Shown: one piece after another, positions 1 to 13,700 of the stretch | Numbering within the stretch: position 1 is the stretch's first letter | Layout of the letters: each line of letters starts with the position of its first letter | Assembly (NCBI GenBank): GCA_037975125.1 | Contig: CM075853.1 | Coordinates: 31,222,795-31,286,794 of the forward strand | DNA length: 64,000 nucleotides | Source of the DNA: Latrodectus hesperus | Lineage: Eukaryota; Arthropoda; Arachnida; Araneae; Theridiidae | Reading direction: 5' to 3' | Notes under the pieces: model-generated | What the model was told of the DNA's origin: nothing | Databases searched by the model: none | The model's input: the letters and a program-made list of their open reading frames with translations, nothing else | Program-made: the position numbers and the translations under genes

Positions 1-217
1 TTTTCTTGTGTACAATCATAAATTACATGCGTTAATATTTCGTTGTTTAAGTGTCATTCATAAATGTAGAGATCTGTGATTAAAAGCAAACAATATACAA
101 TGTTAACCTTTTCTAGTTTTCATAAATGTGAAAAATATTTAGTGATTTTTTTCTCTTTGTTTCATAAATTATTATTCTTTTGGTAAAGTGTTTGTGAGAT
201 ATTTTATTCCATTCCAG

Positions 218-304
218 CTCTTCGTAAGAAGGATCTTCCGAAAGATTATTTCAATGTCAGAGCAGTTTTGCTGTACAATTTTGATCACCGGGATCATCCC
301 ATTA
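218..304 (+). CDS. CRAL-TRIO gene, exon a
   Basis: Acceptor ATTCCAG precedes the exon and donor GTAAGT follows it. It encodes LRKKDLPKDYFNVRAVLLYN and FDHRDHPI, entering in phase with 2 nt of a split codon and leaving after 1 nt. This is the start of the CRAL-TRIO lipid-binding domain. Confidence 0.8.
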
Positions 305-3300
305 GTAAGTCAACTATACATTTCTCTTCTAATTTAAATGCATGTAAATTGTTTTGTTCTTAAATAAAATACAAATTTGTGAATTTGTTTAAACACAGTT
401 GCCATTCGTTGTAAGACACATTTCAAAAAAGAAGAAACCAGACGCGCTCAACAACAATATTTCATGTATTGGTTGGAAAAAGCATTAAAAATATCTGACT
501 GGGGCGTGGTTAGTATACTATTCGATTGTACGGATTCTGGTATTTCTAACATGGTGAGTAAATGTATTATTTCATTAACTCAATCAGTTGCACTGGTAGA
601 TTTCAAGATTAAAATTGTTTTTATAGTTGTTTTATATTAGTACTAGAACAAACATTATACTTTTAAGCTGACATTCATTGCTTTAACATGTTTTATTAAT
701 TCACGAAGCCATTTGTTTCTCGAAATTTTTTAACAGTGTTTCTTGCAGATATATGATTTAATTGCTATAGTTGGATTTTAGTTATAAATACACATTATTG
801 TTATAAGCATATAATTATTAATCATATTGATCATTATTCCACTTAAACATATTACAATTTTCCAGATTTCTTTCTAAAAAAAATTTTTTTCCCTTACCTA
901 ATTGCTTATTTCTCGAAATTAACAGTCTTTTCTGTAGCTCCGTTTTTTATTTGGTAAAGATTTACATAATCTTTTACACATTAAAGTATCCGTTATCAAA
1001 GAATTGAAATCTTTAACTCATCTGTATATACTGCTCATAAAACAATAAATCATTCTTTATTTTTTTATTTTTAAAACAGAGGATTTAGACCAAAAAATTG
1101 AAAAAATATCGTTGCATTTGCATGTTGTCAAGTTTTTTCCCACATATTTTTCTAAAAATTAGAATATGACTTAAATTGAATTGCTTTTGTGAAAATGTTT
1201 AAATTTAACTTGACAAGCTCTTAGCTTGTTCAAAATATTTTTTCCACACTATGAAATTAACATAAGAGGTATCAAAAAAGTGTATAAATTAGGAGAGTAC
1301 AATTATTGCTTCTTGTGCCTGCTAGGCTGGCAATATGGGGTGAGCTGCACCACTTTTTAAACTGAACCGTAATTTGGTGGGGAGTTCAACTTCCTCGGTT
1401 CACACATGCCATAGGTATCCGATTATAGGGTAGGCAACCATTCACAGCTCATTCATACAAGGAAAAAACAAAGACAGGAAAAAGAGAGAGAATGTACATC
1501 CATGTCCGAACCGGGATTCGAACCCAGGACCTCCTATCCACAGTCTAGACAGGGTGGGTGACAGGAGAGTACAGGGTATGATTGATTGTGCATATTTTAT
1601 TCAGGTAAGAAGAACCTTTTCGATAATAATTACATGAAGTAACATTGCTGTCTGATTAAAAAAGACTTGATTGAATTATTACTTGGAACCGTTAGAGAGG
1701 TAAGGCGTTCCTTTAATTTCTACTTTTGAAGCTCTATGTTTCGGAATTTATTTTTAATACTATTTTTCTGAAAAGAAAGATTTTCCTGCTAAAATGCCTA
1801 AGTTAAAGCGAAATTTAATAACTTTTGAAACAAATGCATGAAGGAAATGTGAGCTGAAGGAAAGAGAATACAGAACTTAAAACGTGCGAAAGGGACCAAT
1901 TTCCAGTAAAGTTAAATCCAAGATACATTTGTTGAAAAAATTTACACCTCATCTGAGAAAAAAAACTCAGACTTTGATCCTTTTCTACTGAAAAAAGGAC
2001 GAGTTTTTAATTAAACATGTAGAAAACGAGCAACCCTTGTATTTAAGTCTTTTTAGTAACTTGGTCAAAAAAAATTGTATTGAAAATTATTTAAATTTAA
2101 TTCTTTTACCAAGTAACATTATTTTTAAAAAAATAACTGTCACACACATATTTCTTCAATTTCATTCCATTCGGTTAAATTTTCATAGGCTGTTATTGAA
2201 GTAGTTATTATTCTCAAGAATATAAGACTTAGAAACCTCAAAAGAAACTTTTCCTGATGATTTATTTATTTAACAGATAATCGAAATCCATTTGTTATGA
2301 ATAAGAAAAAAGTGTCTTTCATTTTACGAGCAGGTGTCTGTACTAAAGTTGTGTTTTTCCAGCTGCTGTTTTTCAGTAGAAGCCTCTTCTTAATCGCAAG
2401 GATTTGAGTATTAGTTCACGCAAATGTCGATTGAGAAAAAATTGAGTTTTCCTTCTGATTTATATTTTTCTATTCTTAAAGTTATTTTTCTTAAACATTG
2501 TATTCAATCAATAAATAAACTAAATTGCATTAATAAATTCTTAACGATATTTGTAATTAAAATTTAAAAAGGGTATATGACACTTTAAAAATAAATCCAA
2601 ATTAAATATTTCTAACGAAAACTGAAAAAATACATCAAAAAAGTATAATATATTACTTATCACTATATTTCTATATATCAAATTAATGAATTATATTATT
2701 TTGTGTAAAATCACACAAGTTATTTATTTTATCATTTATTGAGTTATATCAAGTAATATTCTAATAAGTTATATAATTTTCAAAATATAAAATCAAGTAA
2801 ATATAAGAATCATATTCAATTCATGTTTTTCCCCCTTGAGATCTTTGTAATTCACTCATTATCAATACATTTATTCATTAAAAATAAGAATTATTGGTAC
2901 TCTGATTTCATGGTATTTTGAATTATCAGTATAACGTTGAATATATTCATAAAATTAGTTTTATATATTAATACAAATACCTGTCTTACATTTCTCATTT
3001 CTATTTCACAATTGTATATAAAAAGATATATATTCCAATATGAAAATTTATAGTTTGGTAATTTCAAATATGAAAATATGTCTTGGTTCAAAGAAATATC
3101 ATTTATAAAAGAGCTTTTCCCGTGTTTATGAGAAATATATCCCAAAAACAAAATTTTCTATTCCTTTATACAAAATATTACAATATTACTTTACCACACC
3201 AAATATGTCATATTATTTCTACCACTATAAAAAAACTATGATTTCACTTTCTTGAAATTCATATTGTTTTATCTTCATATTATTGTCTTCTGTTTGTTCA

Positions 3301-3323
3301 GAACATTAAAAAACAAAATTTTA

Positions 3324-3416
<93 letters not shown>

Positions 3417-6400
3417 GAATGAAAAGAAATTATATTCTTCCTAAATTGAAGAGAAAAAGAACAAATTTAATGAAAAAATTCAATGTTTATTTTCTTACAC
3501 ATTGAAATTTTCCCTTTGATGATCAAAATATTGCTTTCTTTTTAATTTTAGTTGCTTATTGCTGTGTGGCATGCCTTATTACGAAATCGATTTGATAAAT
3601 ATAGATTGAAGAATATTTAAAGCAGAGATTTTAAAAATAAATAAGCAAATGTTTGAATTAATATGTTTTCACATTCATTGTTTGCGATGTAGTTACAAAA
3701 GAAATTATTTGAATAATTACATGGTTTTGTATAATTATATAAATGTCAATATTGAATTTTATTTATTTATTTATTTTTTATTATTTTTTTGCAGTGTGTA
3801 GATATTTAGAAGTTAAGATATGAAAATATATAACATTATCCGTTTAAAAAGTTCAAGCTCATATATTTACAATTAAAAAAGGATTTAAAAATGATCCTTC
3901 TTATCTCTAAGCAATATTCATTAAAAATTTATATTATTATTAAAGAGTATACAATGATACTTATTTTACTTTAGTCTTATACAATCGTAATTTTTATTTT
4001 TGCAGTATCATCAAATTATTTCATTATAGTTAATTAATAATAATGAACTTTCTCTGCGTGTTCATATCACAGTTTTATATCACAAATTTTTTTATTCTTA
4101 AGGTGCATGTTACAATGCACATTAAGAATAAAAATATTCCATCACTTCAAAAATTAAAAAAGATATTCAATAGTTGCAAAATTATTATCGGATAAATTAA
4201 TATTTCGTTTTTGATGGTACTGCTTAGCACAATAAAATTGCGTTTCTCTCGTATCAAATTAATATTAAATTTAATATTTTCTGCACTTTCCATATCATCC
4301 GTTTGTGCAAATTCTATGTAATTATAACTCAAATATTTCTGAATTATTATTATTGAAACCATATTGAGCTCGGTAATATAAAGATCAGTGAACGTATATT
4401 CAGCTATATATTCTTTCTAATGATTTGAAATATAAAAAGGAACGTATTTTTAACATAATTTTCTTCAATATACATTATGTTATATAAATGCGCAGTGAGC
4501 TAACATTTTTTGGGTTCGGTATGGAATCCAGTACCACTTGGCTTAGCGATACATTTTTGGCGATACGCTTTAATTTCTGACAATCATGTTAAACCTATCT
4601 TTGTAAAGAGTTTGTGTAGCGACCATCTTGTTAATCACAACTTGGCACCTATCTTGGCGTCAAAAAAATCGCCAAAGAATCAAAAGATACTCGATTGTAA
4701 GCTGTTGCCTTTATAACTTTTTAAATTTTTTATAAAATTTCATTATTTTACCGCTAATACAAACTATTAGTAAAAGTTTACAATCGGGTACCTCTTAATT
4801 CTTGGGCTATTTTTTGAAGTTAAGATAGGTGTCAAGATGTGTCAAACAAGATGGCTGTTACACAAAAGCTATCCAAAGGTAGGGTTACCAGGATTACCAG
4901 AAATAAAAGTTTATGACCAAAATGTATCGCCAAACCAAGTGACACCCGATTCTACACTGAACTCCAAACAATTAATAAAAGAAATTTAAAACATTAACTT
5001 TTAAACAAAAAGCCATACGTTTATACACACAGCTTGTTACTTTTGATTTATTCTTGACATACATCACATTCTCAATACAAATAATTTAAAAACTGAATTT
5101 TACATTAACAACATAGAATCAGTCACACAAATTCTATTTCACTTGAACTGTTATTTAAATGAAATTAAGCTTATTATAAGAAATTAAGTTTAATTAATTA
5201 CTGGTTAAAGTCCGCGTAATCAACAGTTAGTTCCAACAAGGAAACGAGTTAATTAATACACGAACCTAAGAATCGAACTTTAAAAGTGGTTTCGGCTTCA
5301 TACATGGTAATAAGACTTAAAATTTTTTGATTGAATGTCAATCAAAGTTCGAGGTATTTCATTGGCAACTGCTTATTCACCTCATTTATCAGTGGATAAA
5401 TATGAAATCTTCAGAGAAAGTACTCAAGAATTGATTTGAGATTTAATGAACTATTTTATGTTTCTAAGATTAGTTATACAAAAATATGCTCATTGGTATC
5501 AAAATAAAATGCTTTTAATCTTTAAAATAATTTTAATTAAATTATAACCTTCGTTAGTTATTACTTAATTTTAAATTATAGTATCGATGTGTGATCAACA
5601 ACATCAGAAAAGCGTTGATTTAAAATACATTTTGCGGCCTATTCTTTCTACGTAATCAATTGAAAATGTATATGTTCATTGATATATCTGTATCATGTAT
5701 TCATATGTTTTTTTTCAATATTAAATAGAGACAGAAAAATTTCGGTATAAATGTCGTATTATCCAGGATTCCAAATTCTGAATTTGATGAATATTTCTGC
5801 GGATTTTCTTATGTATCTGGCAACCTGGATTTTATTACATCATAGAAGATGCGCCTATAAGAATTATACAGAAAATTATATTTTGGCAACTCTAGTATTT
5901 ACGTCATTGCGCACGTCACAATACCTCATCTTGGCAACATTTCCTAATCGTCAAAAAAAATTTGGAATCCTTGATTATACGGCATTTGTGCCCTTTTAAA
6001 ATAATTTCAAGCGCTATGATAAAATTTTCACATTTGTGCCAAAATTTCAATAATTAGTAATTAATTAAATAACATCTTAGAATTTTTTAATTTTTATAGG
6101 ATTTAGATATGATTCGTTTCATTTTCGACGTCTTCAAGAAATATTGCCCATGGGGATTGTGTAAGTATTATGAATACTTTATACTACGAAGTGTTACATT
6201 TATGATCAAAACTTTTATTTAGTGAAAGTCTTGTGTGAATTATTTTGCTCTCACCTTTCCAGAAAAATCAAAAACGTAAATTAATCATTATTTTACGCTT
6301 AAATATATAATTTTTCATTATATAAATTATTAATTATAGATGTTCACATTAAGAGCTTTCAATCACAATGAAATATAATAAGCTTCATTTTATTATATTT

Positions 6401-7730
6401 ATACAATTATATCAATCAAAGTAATTATGTCAATAACATTACATTATAAAACATATTAAACTATTCCCGAAAGATTCTGAAACGGAAATGTTTTACCATT
6501 AAATTGCGTTTTAAACTGTGCAGATATATAATAAAATTTCGCGGAACTTGTAAGAATATGTTACACAAGGAGTTAATTATAATATGCCCTTATAAGTTTT
6601 TCATTAAACTTTACTTTCCAGCTTGTTATAATTAGAAAAATGAATTATGAATTTATCGAAAAGTATTTAATGACATATATTTGTAGATAATTATCGACTG
6701 CTATTTTAAAGTCATGTCTATTAAGCGGAGAGCTAATTAAATATTTCTTTTTGTATATTACCATCTCGCCAAAAGTAAATAAACCCGTAATTTTCTAAAC
6801 TGACACATAATTCTGGAGCACGGTCAAGTGACAAAGTCGACATCTAAACTAGCATCCTTCCTTTCGAATTTCCTCATTATACCAAAAAAAGGTATCCAGT
6901 ACTCTTGGAAAAATCATGAGCAATGGAAAAATAATCGTACGAAATTCGTTCTTGAATCTTTCACTTTTGAATAATCAATTTATACGAATATTACCATCTC
7001 GTCATGCGAATATTACCACATCGTAATAGCTATCATTAATAAAACAAAATATCGTAACTATGGAAACGGTTGCTGTGTTGCTCAGTTGAAATGAATGAAA
7101 ATGGCCTATGTTATCATTATATTCACTTCCTGATATATTAAAAAAATTTCCAAAAACAATAATATTATTGTTGGAAAATTTCCTAATACCGAAAGAAAAT
7201 AATGAATGCTGTTCAGATAATAATGGAAAACATATTTTCTTTTATTCTTATTTTTACACGATACAAAAATATAAACAAGCAAAATGAAAAGAAAAAAAGA
7301 AAAAATCTCTTACTAATTCATGTTATTTACATTATGCAATAAATTACTTGTCCTTCAAAATAAACTGCCATCTATTGGGTGATGATTTAATGAGATTTTC
7401 TTTCTTTTTTCAGGTTATTTTCTGGTCTACAATATGCCTTGGTATCTTTCAGGTGAGTTGAATTATTTGTGAGAATAACACGTTAATTACGCTCTTCAAA
7501 CTGAAGACTAAAAGAACTTCTTTATAAACTATGACTAATGCCATTTTTATGTCCTCATCAATCATTAATGAGACAGAAAATCATTAAACATTGATTCAAT
7601 TTACTTTAAAGATATTCAATTGTTTTTATTTATTCCTCTGATTGGGAATCATTAAATTAAGATTTATGTTAATAGAATGTTTCTTTTTTAGGAATTTTAT
7701 TTAGGACCATATAATTATATATGGAAGTAA

Positions 7731-7799
<69 letters not shown>

Positions 7800-10700
7800 T
7801 CCATATATAATTAGTAGAGGATATATATATCCTCTGTTTAATTAAAAGTTATGTATATAAATATCTGTTTGGGCTCATTTTTAATTATTTAAATTTATTT
7901 AAATTATTGTTTATTTACACGAACGCCAAAATACATTATGTATTATTAGTTATGTACTGAGATTTACTGCTCAAAAATGCAAGCAGTTTCATTATTTGCA
8001 TAACACTTTTATATGGTAAAAAAAACACTTTCAAGCAAGTGAATTCGAAACTGAGAAAACAAAAATTCCTTGTTCATTTTTCCTAGCATTTTCTTCGAAA
8101 TTGAAAAAACGAAAATGTCCGGTTCACCTTTACTTACATTTTTCTGGTTCATTGTCTGGTTCACCTTTTTTAACATTTTTCTGGTTCATTGTCTGGTTTA
8201 CCTTTATTAGTATTTTTCTGGCTCATTGTCTGGTAAACATTTTCTAACATTTTTGTGATTCATTGTCTGGTTCACTTTTTTTAGCATTTAGCTCAAGTTG
8301 AGATTTTTAAGTTTGTTTAATTTTCACTTACTTAATTCCTTAACATACTTAATATTTAGTAATTCCAGAAGAAGTGGCTGATTAATGAGAATTTATAATC
8401 TTTTGAATTCAAACATGTAGAATATACCCTTCTGGAAAATTTCATGAATTGCTTGGAATACTTAGAAATAAATATCTTTCAGGAAGACAACAATATCAGT
8501 ATATCATATTGAAATATATTTCAGCAACACAAAAGACATATCTTAAGAGAGCTCAGCTATTATATGTATAAAAAATTGTAAATAAATTTTTTGAAATAGT
8601 AAAATAACTTCACTGTAAGTGACTCAGTTTAGGAGAGTGAAAAGCACATAACTGAATTGGAATTTGGATAAGTAGAATAAGGATGGTTAAATAGTGACCA
8701 GCAGGCCACATATACCCCTCAAAGATATTTTTCCTGGACAGCCAAGACTGTCAGAAAATTCTGCTTTGATCTGAGATTCTTTTCCCTGATCAACAAAAAT
8801 TCGTCTTTGATTTTATTTAAGAATGTTAAGGTTGTGATGAGAATTTCAACAATCTTACTCTAGATTTTACTTAAAAAATGTCTAAAATTTTGATAAAATA
8901 ATTTAACCCCGCTTACTATACAACTCTATTAATGTCTTCGTAGGGCATTTTAATATATTGTTTAAAGTGTTTTAAGGGAGATTATTTCATAAATACCGAG
9001 CCGGGTTCGTAACGCAAAAGCGAAAACTTAGGTAACTACCAAGCACCCATTCTGACATACGTAGTTGCAGAAGGCAAAAGCGCAACATATATCTATTGTT
9101 TTTCAACAACTGGTGGAATATAACCCGGGTTCTTGTGCTCCATAAAGTAAATTCCTACCACTAATCTAAAATGAGTCCCTTGCCATGGTGCATTTGTCTC
9201 TCATTAAACTTGCTATAAAATTAAATGTACTAGCAGCATTTTATGGTTTGAAATTAGCACGATAAATTAATTGTATAAAACTACCGCTATTTATTCTAAT
9301 TTATATTTGTTGATATATATGGTACAATTCATACCTTTTCTGAGGTGCAAAATTAACGAATAATTGCACTCATTTTAAAAAGGTGTTAAAAATTGACCCT
9401 CATTTAATGCGGCCGTCCGGTATCCACATTTTCCCCGATTTGACCCTTGCACAAAAAACCAATTACCGCCCATGACAATTACCAGAACTTTAAAAGCGGT
9501 TGTTGTTGTCTTGTACCAGCTAGGCTGGCAATATGGGGTGCGCTGCTCCACTTTTCCAACTGAACCGTAATTTGGTGTGGAAACCGACTTCCTCAGTACA
9601 CACATGCCATAGGTACCCGTTAATAGAGTAGGGTACCATTCACAACCCATTCATACAAGGAAATGACAGAGACAGGAGAGAGAGAAAGTACATCCATACC
9701 CATACCAGGAATCGAACCCAGGACCTCCCTATCCGCAATCAGGCAGGCTGACCACTAGACAGGGTGGGCAGCCTCAAAAGCGGTCATAATTTAAAAGGTA
9801 CAATATTTGATAATACAAAAGCCATATTTTTCAAAATTTATGTTATAGAAGGTAAAAATTATAAATAAGATATTCAGTGCAAAATGTTTAGTTTGGATTT
9901 CCTGTATTGTTCATAACTAGCTAATGTAACTGACGAAAGACAGAATTAAATTAGGTTTTTAGAAAGAAAAAACAACAGGCATCTGAAAAAAACTAGGAAA
10001 AGCATTATTATAAGATTATATTTGAAAGAAATTACGTATCACTGGACTTACGTCAATTTGCTGATTAAAAAATTCTGAACTCATGCTGAAGAACTAAAAT
10101 TTAAAATGTAAAACTTATATAAAATATTATTAGTTTTTTTAACTATCCAAAAGTCTAATCCTAACTGGACATTAATGTATACTACATCCCAAATTTGTTT
10201 TACACTCATTTAATTCGGATTTCTTGTAATCCAAAACCATCGAGCGTAGATTAATGAGATTCAAATTTATTTAATTTAATTTTTATGTTATGTCTAAATT
10301 TAAGATGTGTTTCATATATTTCCCACTATATTATATGTTATTCACTCCATCCAGAGAGTAGCATTTCAACTCTAGAACTTTTTATCTCAGTATTTACTGT
10401 AATTTAATTACATTTTATAACTAAAATTATTCTAAAATTATGTTTAAAATTATTTATTTAATGTTTATATTTATCTAAAATATATACTTCATGTAGTCCC
10501 TTCTATATTATATATTGTTATATTATGCTATTAAAGTAAGGTCACCACTTTAGAGCTTTTTATCTGAGTAGTTAATTATATGTTATATATAAAATTATTT
10601 TAAAATTATATTAAAAATTATCTAATTTTACGTTATATCTAAAATTAAGTTATATTCCATATGGTCATATTATTCTGGCTAGAAAATAGCATCACAACTC

Positions 10701-13700
10701 TAGAACGTTTTTGTCTGAGTTAGAATTCATGACATCGGAAAAGTAAGCTTGTCAAATTTTTCGTTGTCAGAATCGTAACATTTAGTGACCTCCCGTTGAG
10801 GTTGCCTTGTGACCCTTGTTTAAACTAGTGACGAAGTCATTGAGAAAAAGCATTCTAGACTCCTATCAGGGTCAACAACACATCTCTCAGATGAATCCGG
10901 TTTGCCTGGCCTTCAAGTTGGATACCAACCTTCGAGGATTCAGGCTCCCATTGCTCAACCGAAGAGAAACATTGAAAAAGAATAACAAAGTTCTTTGTGT
11001 ATAACAGGTTTGATTGTTCTAGTTAAAACGATTTTTTTAATGGTTAATAGCATTGACACGTGAATAGATGCTCGTGGATAGAAAGCTGCATAAAAAGACG
11101 CAATATAAAAATGAAAAACACCTTGCAGTACCAAGTTATAATTTATTTTTAATAATTTCATATTCCAGCGATTGAGTTTGTGAATGAAGAAAAAGGCACA
11201 CATACACACACACAATAAATTAAGCTTTCTTTATTCAATTTATATTTTATTCATTTCAAATAATTTTAAATTAAAAATCGGAATATTGCCAATCAAAACT
11301 TAAATAATAAGAGATTATAATATTTTTGCTTAAACTTTAACTATTCATTAAACTACCATTTTATCATTTCTGTGTGGAAAGCATAATTAATATTTAAAGG
11401 CCTTTTAAAAAGCATAAATAGACATGTACATTTAAGCAGATGAAAACCAGCTATTTTATCTGTATAAATTTTGACAGACGCAATAGCGTTGAATGAAAGG
11501 AAGGCTGAAATTGTCGCTCGGTTTGAACTTCCGAAATTAATCATGTAGATAAAAAAAACACTCATATTAAACTTGTTATTGGTAAATACTATGTCCAGAA
11601 TCATCAAATATTGTTTGTTAAAAAATCTTAGGATGTTTGCATTTTTCATCGCTAATAATATATATATATGACTCAGAACCTTCAAAACAACGACATGATA
11701 GCTGATTGGTCAGCAGGGCCGCATTTAGCCTAATTGAGGCCCGGGGCAGTATTTTTTTGGTGGCCCCTTCTGCTTCACACCATTAAACTTTCTAATCGAT
11801 TGGGCAAACTATACAATTTGAGTGACAACGTAAATAAACTTTCTATTCGATTTGGGGACCCATCTGATGTGGGAATATGCCCATGTCTTTGTTAGCCAGG
11901 ATTTTTGCTTTCAGTAGAGCAGTTTATATGTTTGATTCCTACTGTGGTCTTGGATGTTTGTCGTGTGTCGGCCGAAATCCACTTCTAATCTTAGGTTTTG
12001 GTATAACTTGCTCTCATGAACCAAACATAACAATAAAGTAATAGAAACCTTTCCCTATTTAATTTTATGGCTTCAAATGAAAGATAAAATTATGAAGAAT
12101 GCATTCCATTTTAAAATGCATAGCGATCACACATATTATTGCAAAAATTATTACTTACAAAAATCTTAAAGAAATTTATAAAACGAAAAGGTTGTTTTTC
12201 TAATTTTAACTTTTACATCAATTTGTCTTTGACAATAATCATTCAAAAATAAGTTTTACAAGAAATAACAATCGAAATCATTGATTATTCTCTGATCTTA
12301 GTAGTTGATTATAACAAATAATTATATGAAATATCTTTCAAATGTTAGTTTATAGTATATATTATATATTCTTCATCTGTAACTTGTTTCTCATATAATA
12401 GCCGAATATTTAAAAAAAAGAAAGAAAAAAAATGAATTCGTTTTTCTTTTTTTTCGATAATAATGTCTTGAACTATATTTAAGGCCTATAAAACCAATTC
12501 ATATATTTCAGTATCTCGTTGACCTTTGTGCGACTTGATTTTTTCAAGATGAATACTGCAAAATTTATTTTCAATTGAGATTTCTTTTTTCAAGGCTGCC
12601 AGCTGATATAAATCTGTCTATTTTTTCTCGAATGTTTTCTTAATTGCTTATTTTCATAGCTGAAATTGGCACCAAATAAACTTTTGAAAATAAATTCTTA
12701 CACACAAAAATGGGCTATTTACTCTCTGATTTTCAGCTAATAAATTTTCTGTAAATAACTTTTTGCAATATTAAATCTGAGAATTTTTTCAACTTAGACT
12801 ATTTGTTTTTAAATTTTCTAATATAATATTGTTTAAAATGTTTATAATTATTTGTAACATTAACTATTAAATGATAACTGAAAAACTAAATATTGTTTCC
12901 ATTTTAACAATTAATTTTTATCCGGATTGATGATTATCTGTTTTAAAGAAATATTTCTCCTGTATAATACGTATTTCCTTTCAAATGTTTGTTTTATTTT
13001 CTCGAAATAAAGATAATTAAAACTTTTTTGCTTAAATTATTTCATATTTACATTTAGAAATGATTTAATTTTGTCTCAATAAATTCATATTTATAGCCAA
13101 ATACCTCGTACTTTTATATTTTCTTATACGATTTTCAAACATCTTAATGTATCACATTTTACACAAGATATTTAATTTTAATATTAATTCTTAAGTGATA
13201 GTTTGTTTTTAATGATTTAGCTCTATATAAGAATTTAATAAGAAAGATAAATATATAATTTTTCATATTTTAAAATCACTTAATTTGGAATATTGTACGT
13301 CGATTAATTACTTGAATAATTTCGATTTCTGCTTTCAAAGAAAAATCTAAGATCTTTTGCACTATTTCGAAGATTTATATCTATTTTCTTTAAATCCGCA
13401 AATTATTTTGTATTGTCCTTATTTAATTATGAAAAAATAATTTTTAGCAGTTGTGATTATTTTAAAGAAACTTAATTTTTATCAGCTCTTAAAAATGTTT
13501 TCTTTTTCATTAAAAATTTCTATTTAATTCTCTTAATGATTTTTCCTATATCCCAGAAAATCACTCATTAAAATCTAAGATAAATGTCTTCCCATTATTT
13601 TTCTGTTTTTGTTATTTCTTTATGCTATTGTTCTGAATAATATCATGATTATACACTTGTATTTTCGAAATAACTTTTTAAGATCCCATATTAGTCTTTC

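Larger units (their letters stand above)
554..6099 (+). other. Intron of the CRAL-TRIO gene (5.5 kb)
   Basis: Between exons b and c. It holds a SINE, a (TA)n run, a small palindrome, a foldback element and a 240-bp MITE-like element. Elsewhere it is AT-rich DNA with no open frame I could relate to a protein. Confidence 0.8.

Noticed and set aside
9375..9650. 91-codon minus-strand frame
   Set aside because: It lies largely inside SINE family A copy 2 and reads through repeat sequence.
10700..11000. GC-richer patch with GTGACCTCCCGTTGAGGTTG, considered as an LTR retrotransposon leader
   Set aside because: There is no LTR pair, gag or pol nearby, so no more than an unnamed repeat fragment can be supported.
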